From NCBI GenBank assembly GCA_047602295.1, contig JASGHP010000001.1, forward strand, positions 3,286,001 to 3,350,000: a stretch of 64,000 nt of DNA, given 5' to 3'. How positions within the stretch are numbered: the stretch's first letter is position 1; every line of letters begins with the position of its first letter. The DNA comes from JACMLD01 sp047602295 (GTDB lineage: Bacteria; Bacteroidota; Bacteroidia; Chitinophagales; Chitinophagaceae). Shown here piece by piece: positions 1 through 9,600 of the stretch. Under the pieces are notes generated by a model, which was not told the DNA's origin, ran no database searches, and saw only the letters and a program-made list of their open reading frames with translations. Both the position numbers and the translations under genes were made by a program.

Positions 1-174
1 GTGATGCACGAAAGAAGGGTAGAGCTTGGCGCAGAAGAATTGGCCAGCTTCGATATATTGCGTTGGAGAAAGAAGGGATATTATCCTTCAATTGTCGCAG
101 ATCCGGTGCCCGGACAGGTTGCGAGTTTTCCTTTTCCTGCGAGCGAAACTTCTGCCAACCCGTTATTGAAATAG
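1..174 (+). CDS. SusD/RagB-family outer-membrane lipoprotein, C-terminal end (partial)
   Basis: The frame is open from the first base of the window and stops with TAG at 172-174, giving 57 residues. It contains ERRVELGAEE followed by FDILRWRKKGY and ends with FPFPASETSANPLLK. This is the signature of the SusD/RagB C-terminus, where ERRxEL, a RW motif and a final P-x-x-E-x-x-x-NPxL recur. SusD proteins are surface lipoproteins that cap a SusC TonB-dependent transporter and bind glycans. The rest of the gene, and presumably its susC partner, lies upstream of the window. The family call is firm; the substrate cannot be judged from this fragment. Confidence 0.85.
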   Translation: MMHERRVELGAEELASFDILRWRKKGYYPSIVADPVPGQVASFPFPASETSANPLLK

Positions 175-188
175 CAAAGCACATCAAT

Positions 189-229
189 AAAAGTAGAGGC
201 TATGCATATGATGGCCTCTACTTTTTTAT
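189..229 (+). terminator. Rho-independent terminator after the susD-like gene
   Basis: A perfect 12-bp stem pairs 189-200 (AAAAGTAGAGGC) with 214-225 (GCCTCTACTTTT) around a 13-nt loop, and a T-rich tract follows. It lies 15 bases after the susD-like stop. The ATG codons at 202-213 fall inside its loop, so they are poor candidates for the start of the next gene. Confidence 0.85.
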
Positions 230-267
230 TTATTGACTATATCATACGTTGCACAGCCTTTATGGAG

Positions 268-3200
268 ATGAATATTGCACAGACAAAAAAAAGATGGTCA
301 TTCTCCGCTTTAATGATTCTTTGTGCAAGTTTGTTTTTGCTGGCTGCCTGTCATCAAAAGCAAAATACTTTGTTTACTGCTTTAACCCCGGAACAATCTG
401 GCATTACATTCAGCAACAACATCAACGAAAACGACTCTTCCAATTCATTCATCAACGAGTTTGGTTATATGGGCGGTGGCGTTGGTATTGGAGATTTTAA
501 CAACGACGGATTGAAAGATATTTTCTTTACAGGCAACCAGGTTAGTTGCAGGCTTTACATTAATAAAGGAGATAATCACTTTGAAGATATTACTGAGAAA
601 GCGGGCATTTCAACACATGAATGGGCAACAGGTGTAAGCATTGTTGACATTAATAACGATGGTTACGATGATATTTATGTTTGCGTATTTGGAAAAGACC
701 TTCTGCATAGATCTAAAAATCTTTTGTTTATTAATGATCATAACCTGCACTTTCATGAAGCAGCTTCAGAATATGGATTGGCAGATACTGGTTATTCTAC
801 ACAAGCTGTGTTTTTTGATTACGACCGTGACGGGGATTTGGATATGTACCTGGCCAATTACCTGTTGAACAATAGAAACGCCAACGATTTGTTTCCAAAA
901 GATAAAAGTGGTCATTCGCCGGCAAATGACAAATTGTATCGGAATGATGGTGATAAGAATGGTATTGGCCACCCGGTTTATACCGATGTTAGCCTGGAGG
1001 CGGGTATAAAGGAAGACGGTTATGGGCTGGGCCTTGCCGTTAGTGATTTCAACAATGATGGCTGGCCAGATGTGTATGTGGCCAACGATTTTGTTTCTAA
1101 TGATGAGTTGTGGATCAACAATCGCAACGGCACTTTCAGCAATAAGATTGATGAAGCAATTTGCCATCAGAGCTATTCGGCTATGGGAGCAGATGCTGCA
1201 GATATTAATAACGATGCATTGCCTGATATAGTAACACTGGACATGGCGCCCGAGTATAATGAAAGAAAAAAGACATCGGTGTTTTTTATGAATTATGATC
1301 GGTACCAGGCTGAACGAAATCTTGGATACCAACCGGAATTTGCCCGCAATATGTTGCAATTAAATACGGGTGTGGGAGATAGCGTTCCCTTGTTTAGCGA
1401 GATTGGACAACTGGCTGGTATCTCGGAAACAGATTGGAGCTGGAGTGTATTGTTGGCCGATTTTGATAATGATGGCTGGAAAGATATGCATGTTACCAAT
1501 GGTATCGGCAGAGATTTTATAAATGGAGATTTTCTTGAGTTTAGCAACAATATGTTTTCCAGCACAGGCAGCGTTGATGAAAAAAGAAAATCAATCCGCG
1601 AAAAACTTTCCTCACTGAAACCGGTTAAACTTAATAATTATCTCTTTCTAAATAATAAGGACAATACTTTTAAAGATATATCTGATACAGCAGGCATTGG
1701 CGGCCTTTCACTCTCAAATGGAGCGGCCTATGCAGATATCGATAATGATGGCGATTTGGATTTGGTGGTTAATAATATCAATCAACCTGCATTTGTGCTT
1801 ATCAACAATACAAGAAATAAAGGAAGTGTATCTAACCACTTCCTAAAATTGAAATTGCGTGGCGATAGTCTTAATACAAAAGCTTATGGTGCAAAAGTTA
1901 CATTGTATACTGGTGGAACAATTCAAATGCAAGAGCAAAACCCGGTGCGTGGTTATTTTTCTTCAGTTGATCCTGATCTTGTATTTGGCCTTGGCAATAA
2001 CACGATAATTGACTCCTGTTTAGTAATCTGGCCAGATCAAAAAAAGCAATTGATAAAAAATATAAAGGCAGATACTGTATTGGAGCTTTCATGGAAACAG
2101 GCAACAACCATAGATGTATCGACTCAGAAACAAACCGCAACGCTTTTCCAGGATTATACAGCAGTTTTGGGATTGTCCTATCTCCATCACGACAATAATG
2201 TAAATGATTTTGCTGTTCAGCGTTTGTTACCACAAAAGTATTCTCAAATGGGCCCGTTTATTTGCACGGGAGATGTCAATGCAGATGGGCTCACTGATTT
2301 TTTTATTGGTGATGGATTTAATCACTCCGGTATGATAATGATTCAGCAGGCGAACGGATCTTTTAGTAGTCACAGTTTACAGGACAGTATAAAGATGCAG
2401 GATGATATGGGAGCAGTTTTTTTTGATGCCGATGCTGATGGAGATTTAGATTTGCTGGTGACCAGTGGAGATGTGCAATATGAAGAAAATTCTCCCTGGT
2501 ACAAACCTCGCTTATATAAAAATAACGGGCACGGTAATTTTAAAATTGATAGTGCCGCCATTCCTGCCAATGTTACAACAATTGCAGGTTATGTTGCTAT
2601 AGCTGATTATGACAATGATGGTGATATGGATGTATTTGTCGGCGGCAGAGTTTCTAAAAATTATCCGGCAATTCCCAAAAGTTTTTTATTGCAAAATAAT
2701 CATGGTGTGTTTAAAGATGTAACGGCTGCCGTATGTCCTGCTTTACAAAACCCGGGTATGGTGGGTGCGGCTGTATGGACAGATTTTGATGGGGATAAAC
2801 AAACTGATTTAATAATAGCGGGGGAGTGGATGCCACTAAGGTTTTTTAAAAATAATAATGGCCAATTGCTGGAAATGACAAACAGTACAGGTCTTTCAGC
2901 CATGGATGGCATGTGGAGAAGTTTGGGGGCAGCAGATCTGGACAACGATGGAGATATGGATATAGTGGCCGGTAATCTTGGAATGAATTGCATTTATAAA
3001 GCCAGCCCTTCAACACCCATGGAGCTTTATGCTGCAGATATAGACGGCAACGGAAGTATTGACCCGGTATTATTTTATAACATTAAAGCGCAGGATGGTA
3101 GTAGAAAATTATCACCGGCTATTAGCCGCAGTTTATTGGCTGAACAGGTACCCGGTATGAAAAAGAGATTTTTGCATTATAGTGACTATGCAAAAGCATC

Positions 3201-3636
3201 ACAGAAAGATATCTTTAAAGGAGTAGCGAAAGATAAAATGCAACATTTTGTTTGCAATGAAACCAGGAGCTGCTGGTTTGAGAATATTGGTGCAGGTAAA
3301 TTTATTAAGCATTCATTGCCATTGCAGGCGCAGTATGCCCCGGTAAATACAATTATTGCAGAAGATATAGACGGTGATGGGTATAAAGATTTATTATTAG
3401 CTGGCAATGAATACCAGGCCGACGTAATTACTGGCAGGTATGATGCTTCGTATGGTTTGTTTTTAAAGGGAAGCAAGGATAAAACATTTGTTCCAATTGC
3501 CTCGAAGCAGAGCGGGTTATTGTTACGAGGTGATATAAAAAGCATGGTAACTATACCAGTAGGAAATAGCAAGGAGAAGATTTTGGTAGCTGCAGCCAAT
3601 AACGACAGTTTGCAGGCTTTTCGGATCAAACCTTAA
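268..3636 (+). CDS. VCBS/FG-GAP repeat lipoprotein with ASPIC/UnbV domain (CRTAC1-like)
   Basis: The 1122-residue protein begins with a lipoprotein signal (lipobox LLAAC, Cys28) and is built of many FG-GAP/VCBS blades. The blades carry Ca-binding DxNxDGxxD-type loops (DFNNDGLKDI, DINNDGYDDIYV, DFDNDGWKDM, DIDNDGDLDL), which fold as beta-propellers. An ASPIC/UnbV-like segment lies near residues 490-600. The start at 268 (or ATG 262) is chosen because the longer frame would begin at 202, inside the upstream terminator loop, and because the signal peptide then sits at the N-terminus. In Bacteroidota such proteins often lie next to SusC/SusD pairs, as here, and are thought to be surface-exposed. 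Their molecular role is not established. Nothing in the frame looks broken. Confidence 0.85.
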   Translation: MNIAQTKKRWSFSALMILCASLFLLAACHQKQNTLFTALTPEQSGITFSNNINENDSSNSFINEFGYMGGGVGIGDFNNDGLKDIFFTGNQVSCRLYINKGDNHFEDITEKAGISTHEWATGVSIVDINNDGYDDIYVCVFGKDLLHRSKNLLFINDHNLHFHEAASEYGLADTGYSTQAVFFDYDRDGDLDMYLANYLLNNRNANDLFPKDKSGHSPANDKLYRNDGDKNGIGHPVYTDVSLEAGIKEDGYGLGLAVSDFNNDGWPDVYVANDFVSNDELWINNRNGTFSNKIDEAICHQSYSAMGADAADINNDALPDIVTLDMAPEYNERKKTSVFFMNYDRYQAERNLGYQPEFARNMLQLNTGVGDSVPLFSEIGQLAGISETDWSWSVLLADFDNDGWKDMHVTNGIGRDFINGDFLEFSNNMFSSTGSVDEKRKSIREKLSSLKPVKLNNYLFLNNKDNTFKDISDTAGIGGLSLSNGAAYADIDNDGDLDLVVNNINQPAFVLINNTRNKGSVSNHFLKLKLRGDSLNTKAYGAKVTLYTGGTIQMQEQNPVRGYFSSVDPDLVFGLGNNTIIDSCLVIWPDQKKQLIKNIKADTVLELSWKQATTIDVSTQKQTATLFQDYTAVLGLSYLHHDNNVNDFAVQRLLPQKYSQMGPFICTGDVNADGLTDFFIGDGFNHSGMIMIQQANGSFSSHSLQDSIKMQDDMGAVFFDADADGDLDLLVTSGDVQYEENSPWYKPRLYKNNGHGNFKIDSAAIPANVTTIAGYVAIADYDNDGDMDVFVGGRVSKNYPAIPKSFLLQNNHGVFKDVTAAVCPALQNPGMVGAAVWTDFDGDKQTDLIIAGEWMPLRFFKNNNGQLLEMTNSTGLSAMDGMWRSLGAADLDNDGDMDIVAGNLGMNCIYKASPSTPMELYAADIDGNGSIDPVLFYNIKAQDGSRKLSPAISRSLLAEQVPGMKKRFLHYSDYAKASQKDIFKGVAKDKMQHFVCNETRSCWFENIGAGKFIKHSLPLQAQYAPVNTIIAEDIDGDGYKDLLLAGNEYQADVITGRYDASYGLFLKGSKDKTFVPIASKQSGLLLRGDIKSMVTIPVGNSKEKILVAAANNDSLQAFRIKP

Positions 3637-3663
3637 TGCAGAGGTTGAAAAATTTTACTGGAC

Positions 3664-4782
3664 TTACTTAAGCGAACAAACACCTTTTGCCAGTTGTGTG
3701 ATAACATTGCCTTCAATAAACTTATTGCCATTCCAAAAACGTTGAGCAGTAAGATCACTGTTCAATGTGGTGAACTCCTGGAACTGTATTTGTTTTAAAC
3801 GGTTTTTATATAATACCGCAAATTTGAGTGCTGCACTTTTAATAAAACGTTTCGCAATAGGATCGTTAAATGAGAGGTAAAAGTGATTGTTGTGATCACA
3901 AAAAGAAAGAAGGCTACTAAGGTCCGGGTTGGTAATTCGAGATGATTTTATTTTATTAATCGTTAGCAATAATAGACCAGTTTTGAAATTGTACTCCAGG
4001 TTGGCAAATGCAGGCCTGTTATCATTTGGCATGTAAATATTCTTTTCCAGCGTTCTGCCTCTCTCTGCTGTGTCTGCATATCGTGGATACGCAAATTCGT
4101 AAAGTGGGCCAGGTGTATTGCCCAAACCTATTTTCATTTGCTGTAAAAGGTCAAAAAACAAAGGGTTAAACCTGTACAGGTCGGGGAAAAAATCTGCGTC
4201 AGTTCCTGATGAGGTTAGATTTTCAGTGTTTACAAAGTCTTTTTTTCTTTCGTTTAATACGCGTATGATAGAATCTGTAAGCTGTATGTTTACTATTGCT
4301 GCCAGGTAAAGTGTGTCTACCGGGTAACTAAGCGAGTTGCTGATTTTTTTTTGCGTTTCAAGCTCTGATAAAAGATAGTTGTTGGAAGATGTTTGACCTG
4401 TAATTGTTTTGCGTTGATTCTTTAATAAGAACAGCTGGCTTTGTATAATGCTGTCAGACTGGTTCATTTGAGCCAGGCATTTCAGCGAATCCAATATTGT
4501 TTTTTGTATTTGTTCTGTTAATGAAGCCTCCAGCAATTGTTTTTCGTGTATGCTTTCAAGTGAGTCTGATTTTTTTAGCTGCTGAAGATTGATGGCCTGC
4601 AGTTGGTTTATTTTCTGGTTTTGCCATTGTGTAAGTACATTTAAAACAAATGCCACAATTACCATAAACAACAGACACCAACCAGCGATAGTGAGTCTTA
4701 AAAATTTTGTTTGCCTTGTTTTTACAAGGATACACATAACAGCTATAAGGCTGGTGAGCGCCAATGTTATGTATAAATACAT
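3664..4782 (-). CDS. Membrane-anchored coiled-coil protein of unknown function
   Basis: I do not recognise this 372-residue protein. Two hydrophobic segments at about residues 3-20 and 30-50 suggest an N-terminal membrane hairpin. They are followed by a long Gln/Leu/Ser-rich helical stretch (about 55-170) that looks like coiled coil. The C-terminal 180 residues contain mixed alpha/beta sequence with no motif I can name. It is convergent with the FG-GAP lipoprotein gene and is transcribed in the same direction as the downstream CheB operon, with which it is not contiguous. A -7 box (TATATTTG) and a -33 TTG lie just upstream, so it is probably expressed from its own promoter. Coding status is likely from length and composition. 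Confidence 0.7.
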   Translation of the reverse strand: MYLYITLALTSLIAVMCILVKTRQTKFLRLTIAGWCLLFMVIVAFVLNVLTQWQNQKINQLQAINLQQLKKSDSLESIHEKQLLEASLTEQIQKTILDSLKCLAQMNQSDSIIQSQLFLLKNQRKTITGQTSSNNYLLSELETQKKISNSLSYPVDTLYLAAIVNIQLTDSIIRVLNERKKDFVNTENLTSSGTDADFFPDLYRFNPLFFDLLQQMKIGLGNTPGPLYEFAYPRYADTAERGRTLEKNIYMPNDNRPAFANLEYNFKTGLLLLTINKIKSSRITNPDLSSLLSFCDHNNHFYLSFNDPIAKRFIKSAALKFAVLYKNRLKQIQFQEFTTLNSDLTAQRFWNGNKFIEGNVITQLAKGVCSLK

Positions 4783-4818
4783 GTTGGTTAAAGGGTTGGG
4801 TTAGGAGTTGTTTGCCTT

Positions 4819-4849
4819 CAAATATAATATTTAAAAGCCGGTAATGCAA
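4819..4849 (-). promoter_or_regulatory. Bacteroidota-type promoter for the coiled-coil protein gene
   Basis: On the minus strand a -7 box TATATTTG (4826-4819) fits the TAnnTTTG consensus. A TTG at 4849-4847 lies 20 bp upstream, within the usual 17-23 bp. The predicted transcript would have a leader of about 30 nt. Confidence 0.6.
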
Positions 4850-4891
4850 TAGGGGGCTGCTTTTGCAGGATTTGATGAAGTATTTTAACCG

Positions 4892-5467
4892 TTACCATTT
4901 TCGCTGGTTCAGCCATGTAACGATGCCGGCTACGGGTAGCACCTTTTCCGGTGCGGCGTATTTTACAGCATGTTCAGGCATAAGGCTAATTGATGCAGTA
5001 GCAGGGTCTTGCACGATAGTTGTTCCGCCATTTGCTTTTATAGCGACAAGCCCCTCCGTTCCATCACTATTGGCACCGGATAACAAGATTGCTGTAGCTT
5101 TTGAGCCAAAAGCTGTAGCTGCAGATTGAAAGCTAACGTCTATGGATGGACGGCTATAATTGATTTTTTCGGAATAATCAAGCGAGAAGCTGAAGTCCGC
5201 TTCAAACAAAAGATGATAGTCGCCAGGTGCTATATAAATATGCTGCGGTAATGGAGCTTCTTTTTCTTCGGCTTCTTTTACATTTAAATGAGTCTTGTCT
5301 TTTAATAAGTCAACCAATATCTGTCCATCGTCACCACCTTTTCTATGTACTATTACCACTACACTCGCATCTGCCGGCAAAATAATAGAAGAGAGCAATA
5401 TCAATATCGCATCAAGACTGCCTGCCGAACCGGCAACGAGCAATACTTTGTTAATCGTATTTTTCAT
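4892..5467 (-). CDS. cheB: CheB-type methylesterase domain protein without receiver domain
   Basis: The protein is a stand-alone CheB catalytic domain (about 191 residues). It has the serine-containing GSAGS loop near residue 14, a histidine in VIVHRK and an aspartate in GANSDGTEG, matching the Ser-His-Asp triad of receptor-glutamate methylesterases. A canonical CheB carries an N-terminal receiver that controls the esterase; this one has none. The start at 5467 is preferred over the ATG at 5479 because it forms an ATGA overlap with the upstream cheR stop, implying translational coupling. It is the last gene of a five-gene minus-strand operon. No methyl-accepting receptor is visible in the window, so the substrate is unknown. 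Confidence 0.88.
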   Translation of the reverse strand: MKNTINKVLLVAGSAGSLDAILILLSSIILPADASVVVIVHRKGGDDGQILVDLLKDKTHLNVKEAEEKEAPLPQHIYIAPGDYHLLFEADFSFSLDYSEKINYSRPSIDVSFQSAATAFGSKATAILLSGANSDGTEGLVAIKANGGTTIVQDPATASISLMPEHAVKYAAPEKVLPVAGIVTWLNQRKW

Positions 5468-6279
5468 CCCTTTCTCCATATTTTTTCCTTGTCAATTTGC
5501 TTATAGCGATTTGCAATGTTGGAAAAACGAAGGGTTTCTTTTGCGCCTAATGCCAAAAAACCAAAAGAATCAAGGCTGTCATCAAAAAGATTAAAAACAA
5601 TTTCCTGTAAATCTTTATCAAAGTAGATCAAAACATTTCTGCAAATGATTAACTGAAATGCGTTGAACGAAGTATCAGAGACCAGGTTATGCGTGGCAAA
5701 AATTATTTTATCTGTTAATGCGGAATCAAACTTAGCAGCGCCATAATTGGCAGTATAATATCGGGAGAGTTCATACTTGCCTCCCGCAGCAATATAGTTG
5801 CTGGAATAAGCCTGCATCTGGCTTAAGGAGAAAATTCCTTTTTTGGCTTTTTCAATTACACCTGGATTTATATCTGTTGCATACAACAATGATTTATGAT
5901 ATAGGTTTTCTTCCTGCAAAAGAATGGCCATTGAATAAACTTCTTCGCCTGTGGAGCAGCCAGCATGCCAAATCCTGATTAAAGGATAAGTATTTAATAA
6001 AGGAAGAATTTTGTTTCTCAAACAATGAAAAAAAGAAGCATCGCGAAACATCTCGGTTACATTCACTGTAAGTTCTTCAATGAAACGTCTTGCGTAAACT
6101 GCGTCGTATTGCACACGCTGTATAAGTGTATCAATGCCGGAAAATTTATCGAGATCTATCAGCCGCATGATCCTACGCCGGACAGATGCCCGGGAATAGC
6201 CCATAAAATCATACCCATAGCGTTCAAATAAAACGTTTAGCAAAAGGTTAATCGCTTCTTCGCTGATTGCTTTTATCAA
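5464..6279 (-). CDS. cheR: CheR-type SAM-dependent protein-glutamate methyltransferase
   Basis: This 271-residue protein matches CheR. It has an N-terminal helical domain with ELTVNVTEMFRD, the SAM-binding motif WHAGCSTGEEVYSMA near residues 105-120, and CRNVLIYFD near 210. CheR methylates glutamates on chemoreceptors using SAM. There is no TPR or beta-subdomain extension. The stop overlaps the cheB start by four bases (ATGA), and the response-regulator gene upstream ends 6 bases before the CheR start. With CheB it would make a reversible methylation pair, but the partner kinases here are hybrid histidine kinases rather than CheA, so a role outside flagellar chemotaxis is likely. Confidence 0.93.
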   Translation of the reverse strand: MIKAISEEAINLLLNVLFERYGYDFMGYSRASVRRRIMRLIDLDKFSGIDTLIQRVQYDAVYARRFIEELTVNVTEMFRDASFFHCLRNKILPLLNTYPLIRIWHAGCSTGEEVYSMAILLQEENLYHKSLLYATDINPGVIEKAKKGIFSLSQMQAYSSNYIAAGGKYELSRYYTANYGAAKFDSALTDKIIFATHNLVSDTSFNAFQLIICRNVLIYFDKDLQEIVFNLFDDSLDSFGFLALGAKETLRFSNIANRYKQIDKEKIWRKG

Positions 6280-6285
6280 AATATT

Positions 6286-6663
6286 TTATTTTGCATGAGC
6301 ATGAATAATTTCCAGCAAGTGGTCTACATTCACTGGTTTTGACACATAATTATTAGCACCTGCTTCTAAACATTTTTCTTTATCCCCTGGCATAGCTTGT
6401 GCTGTAACAGCTATTATTGGTATTTGCGCTGTCTCTTCATTTTCGCGGAGAATGGTTATTGCCTGGTAACCATCCATGCCTGGCATCATCATATCCATTA
6501 ATATAACAGCAATACTGCTCTTTTCAGTTTTTGCAATAGCAATCGCTTCTTCAGCTCCTGCAGCGCATATGCACTCATAGCCTTTCGACTGAAGCGTCAG
6601 GCGAAGGGCGAAAATATTGCGCGGGTCATCATCTGCTATTAGAATCCTATTCTTTTTTTCCAT
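6286..6663 (-). CDS. Single-domain response regulator (CheY-like)
   Basis: The 125 residues form one receiver domain. The acidic pocket is seen in IADDDPRN, the phospho-acceptor aspartate in ILMDMMMPGMDGY, the conserved threonine in AVTAQAMPGD and the lysine in YVSKPVN. No output domain is present, so it would act by binding a partner or by phosphotransfer. It closely resembles the third receiver of the adjacent hybrid kinase (shared MMPGxDGYxAI and AVTAxAMxGDxEKC), suggesting that one arose by duplication of the other. It lies 4 bases after the hybrid kinase stop, in the same operon. Confidence 0.93.
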   Translation of the reverse strand: MEKKNRILIADDDPRNIFALRLTLQSKGYECICAAGAEEAIAIAKTEKSSIAVILMDMMMPGMDGYQAITILRENEETAQIPIIAVTAQAMPGDKEKCLEAGANNYVSKPVNVDHLLEIIHAHAK

Positions 6664-6667
6664 CTGT

Positions 6668-9600
6668 CTAATTCCTTTTATCGTACAACCATACCCGTAA
6701 TAAAGAAGTCAGTTGATCAACATCTACTGGCTTGGAAATATAATCTGATGCGCCTGCCCGGATGCATTTCTCTCTATCACCCAACATAGCTTTAGCGGTT
6801 ACAGCCAGTATGGGCAACTTACGGTATTTGGGTTGCTGCCTAATCAGCCGGATAGCTTCATAACCATCTATTCCAGGCATCATGATGTCCATTAGCACCA
6901 GGTCTATTTGCGGATTTTCTTCCAGCAGTTGCAATGCTTCTTTTCCATCTATTGCCGATAACACTTTTATTTGATGCAATTCCAATGCCCTGGTAATTGA
7001 ATAAATATTCCTTACATCGTCGTCTGCAATTAAAACAGTTGCATTTTTAAGTACTTCACTCATTGAACCCATCTGGCTGATGGTTCCCGCAGGCTCCTGC
7101 CCATTTTCATTGTTCTCTACATGGTGAAGAAATAAACTCACCTCATCTAAAATACGCTGATATGAATGAGCTGTTTTTATAATGATAGAGTCTGCATATT
7201 TTTTTATTCTTGCTTCTTCAGATTTAGACAAATGCCTGCCCGTAAAAATAATAATGGGGAGGTTTTCAAGCCCGGGATTGTTTTTTATTTGCTCCAGCAT
7301 TTCATAGCCATTCTGATCGGGGATGCCCATATCCAGTATTACACAATTAATATCACTCTCTGTCAAAGCGCTAACACCCTCTTTAATATTACCCCTTATG
7401 CCAGCATTAACACGGTTGGTTTCAAGAAACCACGCTAATGCTTTTGCATGTTGCGGATTTTCCTCTACTATCAGCACTTTGCCCGGCTCCCTATTCATGG
7501 CCCATTGCAACTTGTTAAACACTTGTAGCATTTCCGTTGCAGCCAGGGGTTTGTGTATAAAATCTATCGCGCCTTTGCGCAGGCTTTCTTTTTTAGCGTC
7601 CAGCGAAGACATGATGTGTACCGGTATAGAGCGCAATGTTTTGTCAGACTTTAATTCTTCCAGCACTTCCCAACCATTTTTAATTGGCAAGATAATATCC
7701 AACAGTATTGCTACAGGCTTATAACGAAATGCCAGTTCCTTGACCTGGTCTCCGCTCACTGCTATTACTGCTTTATAACCGTTGTTTTTTGTAAATGAAA
7801 GTAATGTTTTAGCAAAATTTGTATCGTCTTCTACAATTAATATCACCTTATCATTGGGCTCAATATCATCCCTGTCGTCTGGTATTGCTGCAGGTGTGTG
7901 ATGGCTGGTGTATGTTTCAGAAGCAACGGGTATCGCCTGGTTGATTGGTGTATTGACAGCATAAATACCGCTCTCAGTTTTATCTGTTGGCAAAACATCC
8001 GAAGCAGCTACCGGTAAAGAAACATAGAACTCGCTGCCTTTGCCCACAGTGCTTTCTACATGCAAACTTCCTCCCAATAGTTTTGACAGTTCACGGCTGA
8101 TGGATAAACCAAGACCTGTGCCACCAAACTTCCTGCGTGTAGAGCCATCGGCCTGTTGAAATGCTTCAAAAATCAATTCCTGTTTTTCTGCGGGTATACC
8201 AATGCCGGTGTCTTTTACAAAAAATTCTAGCGTAGCACTGCCTTTACCAGGGCGTATCCCAAAAGTTACTGATCCTTGTTTTGTAAACTTAAACGCATTG
8301 GATAAAAGGTTCTTGATGATTTGTTCAAGCCTTTGCTCGTCCGTATCTATAACGGATGGCAGGGTGGAAGGTATATCTACAATGAAATCTATATTTTTTT
8401 CCTTGGCAATTGGAGAAAAAAGCTGGCGCATATGCGTAGCAATTCTTTCCAGCGGAACGCTGCTGTATTCCAATTGCATTTTGCCAGATTCAATTTTAGA
8501 AAGATCCAGTATTTCATCAATCAATTGCAGCAGCCCAATGCCACTGCTTTGTATTACCTGTGCAGATTCTATTTGTTCGCTTAAAAGATTTTTATGAACG
8601 TTTTCTGACAGCAGGCGTGATAATAACAATATAGAATTAAGTGGTGTCCTTAACTCATGGCTCATATTGGCTAAAAACTCCGATTTATATTTGGAGCTTT
8701 CGGCCAGCTCTTCTGCTTTTCTTCTTATCTCAACATTTCTTTCGGCTATAGCAAGGTTGCGCTCTTCCAGCAAACGGCTACGTTCTTCCAGTTCCTGGTT
8801 CGCCTGTAATAGCTCTTCCTGTTGCACTCTTAGCTCTTCTTCAGAAGCCTGCAGTTTTAAAGTCTGGGCTTCCATCTCCGTGTTGCTGTTTTCCAATTCT
8901 GCGTGTTGCGCCTGTAACTCTTCAGCCTGTGCCTGCACTTCTTCCAGCAAAGCCTGGATGCGTTGACGATTCTGCACTGCACCAATAGCAATACCAATAC
9001 TGCCCGATACGTTTTGCAAATAGTCTGCAGATTGGCTTGCAAAGTTTTTCATTGTGCCCAACTCAATCACAGCTTTTAAAACACCGTCCTGGAAAAATGG
9101 AAACAATATAATGGCTGCAGGTTGCCACTTGCCTTGCGCAAAACTGATTTCAGGAACTGTTTCATTGGTATCTAAAAATATTGGCCTGCCGGTTTGTGCG
9201 CATTGGCCTACCAACCCTTCACCAAATTTGTACCGCAGGTTTTCTTTGGTTTGAAGCAATGCGTATGTTCCGGACAGTTGCACAAAATCATGCTCGGCTA
9301 TATACAATGCGCCTACTTGTGCGCCGGTGTATTCTGCAACATAGGCTGTTATATCGTCAGCCAAGGCCTTCATGTCTTTCTCACCCAGTATTTTTTTGTT
9401 TAAACCTGCTACACCAGTCTGCATCCACTCATTGTTTGATAATTCCTGGAATGAACTGTCAAGAGACTGCGCCATTTTATTTAATGATCCCGATAACTCG
9501 CCCAGGCTATCTTTTTGATCATCTTCTACACGTATTTTATAATCCCCTCCGGATATACGGCCTGCAATATTTTGAATGATGTTGATGCGTTCAGAAATCT

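Noticed and set aside
202..267. Extension of the FG-GAP lipoprotein to an ATG at 202
   Set aside because: The ATG lies in the loop of a strong terminator for the preceding gene, and the extension would bury the lipoprotein signal peptide inside the chain.
766..3629. Several long minus-strand frames under the FG-GAP gene
   Set aside because: They lie opposite repetitive Asp/Asn/Gly codons and are shadows of the real gene.
8202..9579. Plus-strand frames opposite the hybrid kinase
   Set aside because: Antisense shadows rich in Ser/Cys/Phe with no promoter; the kinase frame is unambiguous.
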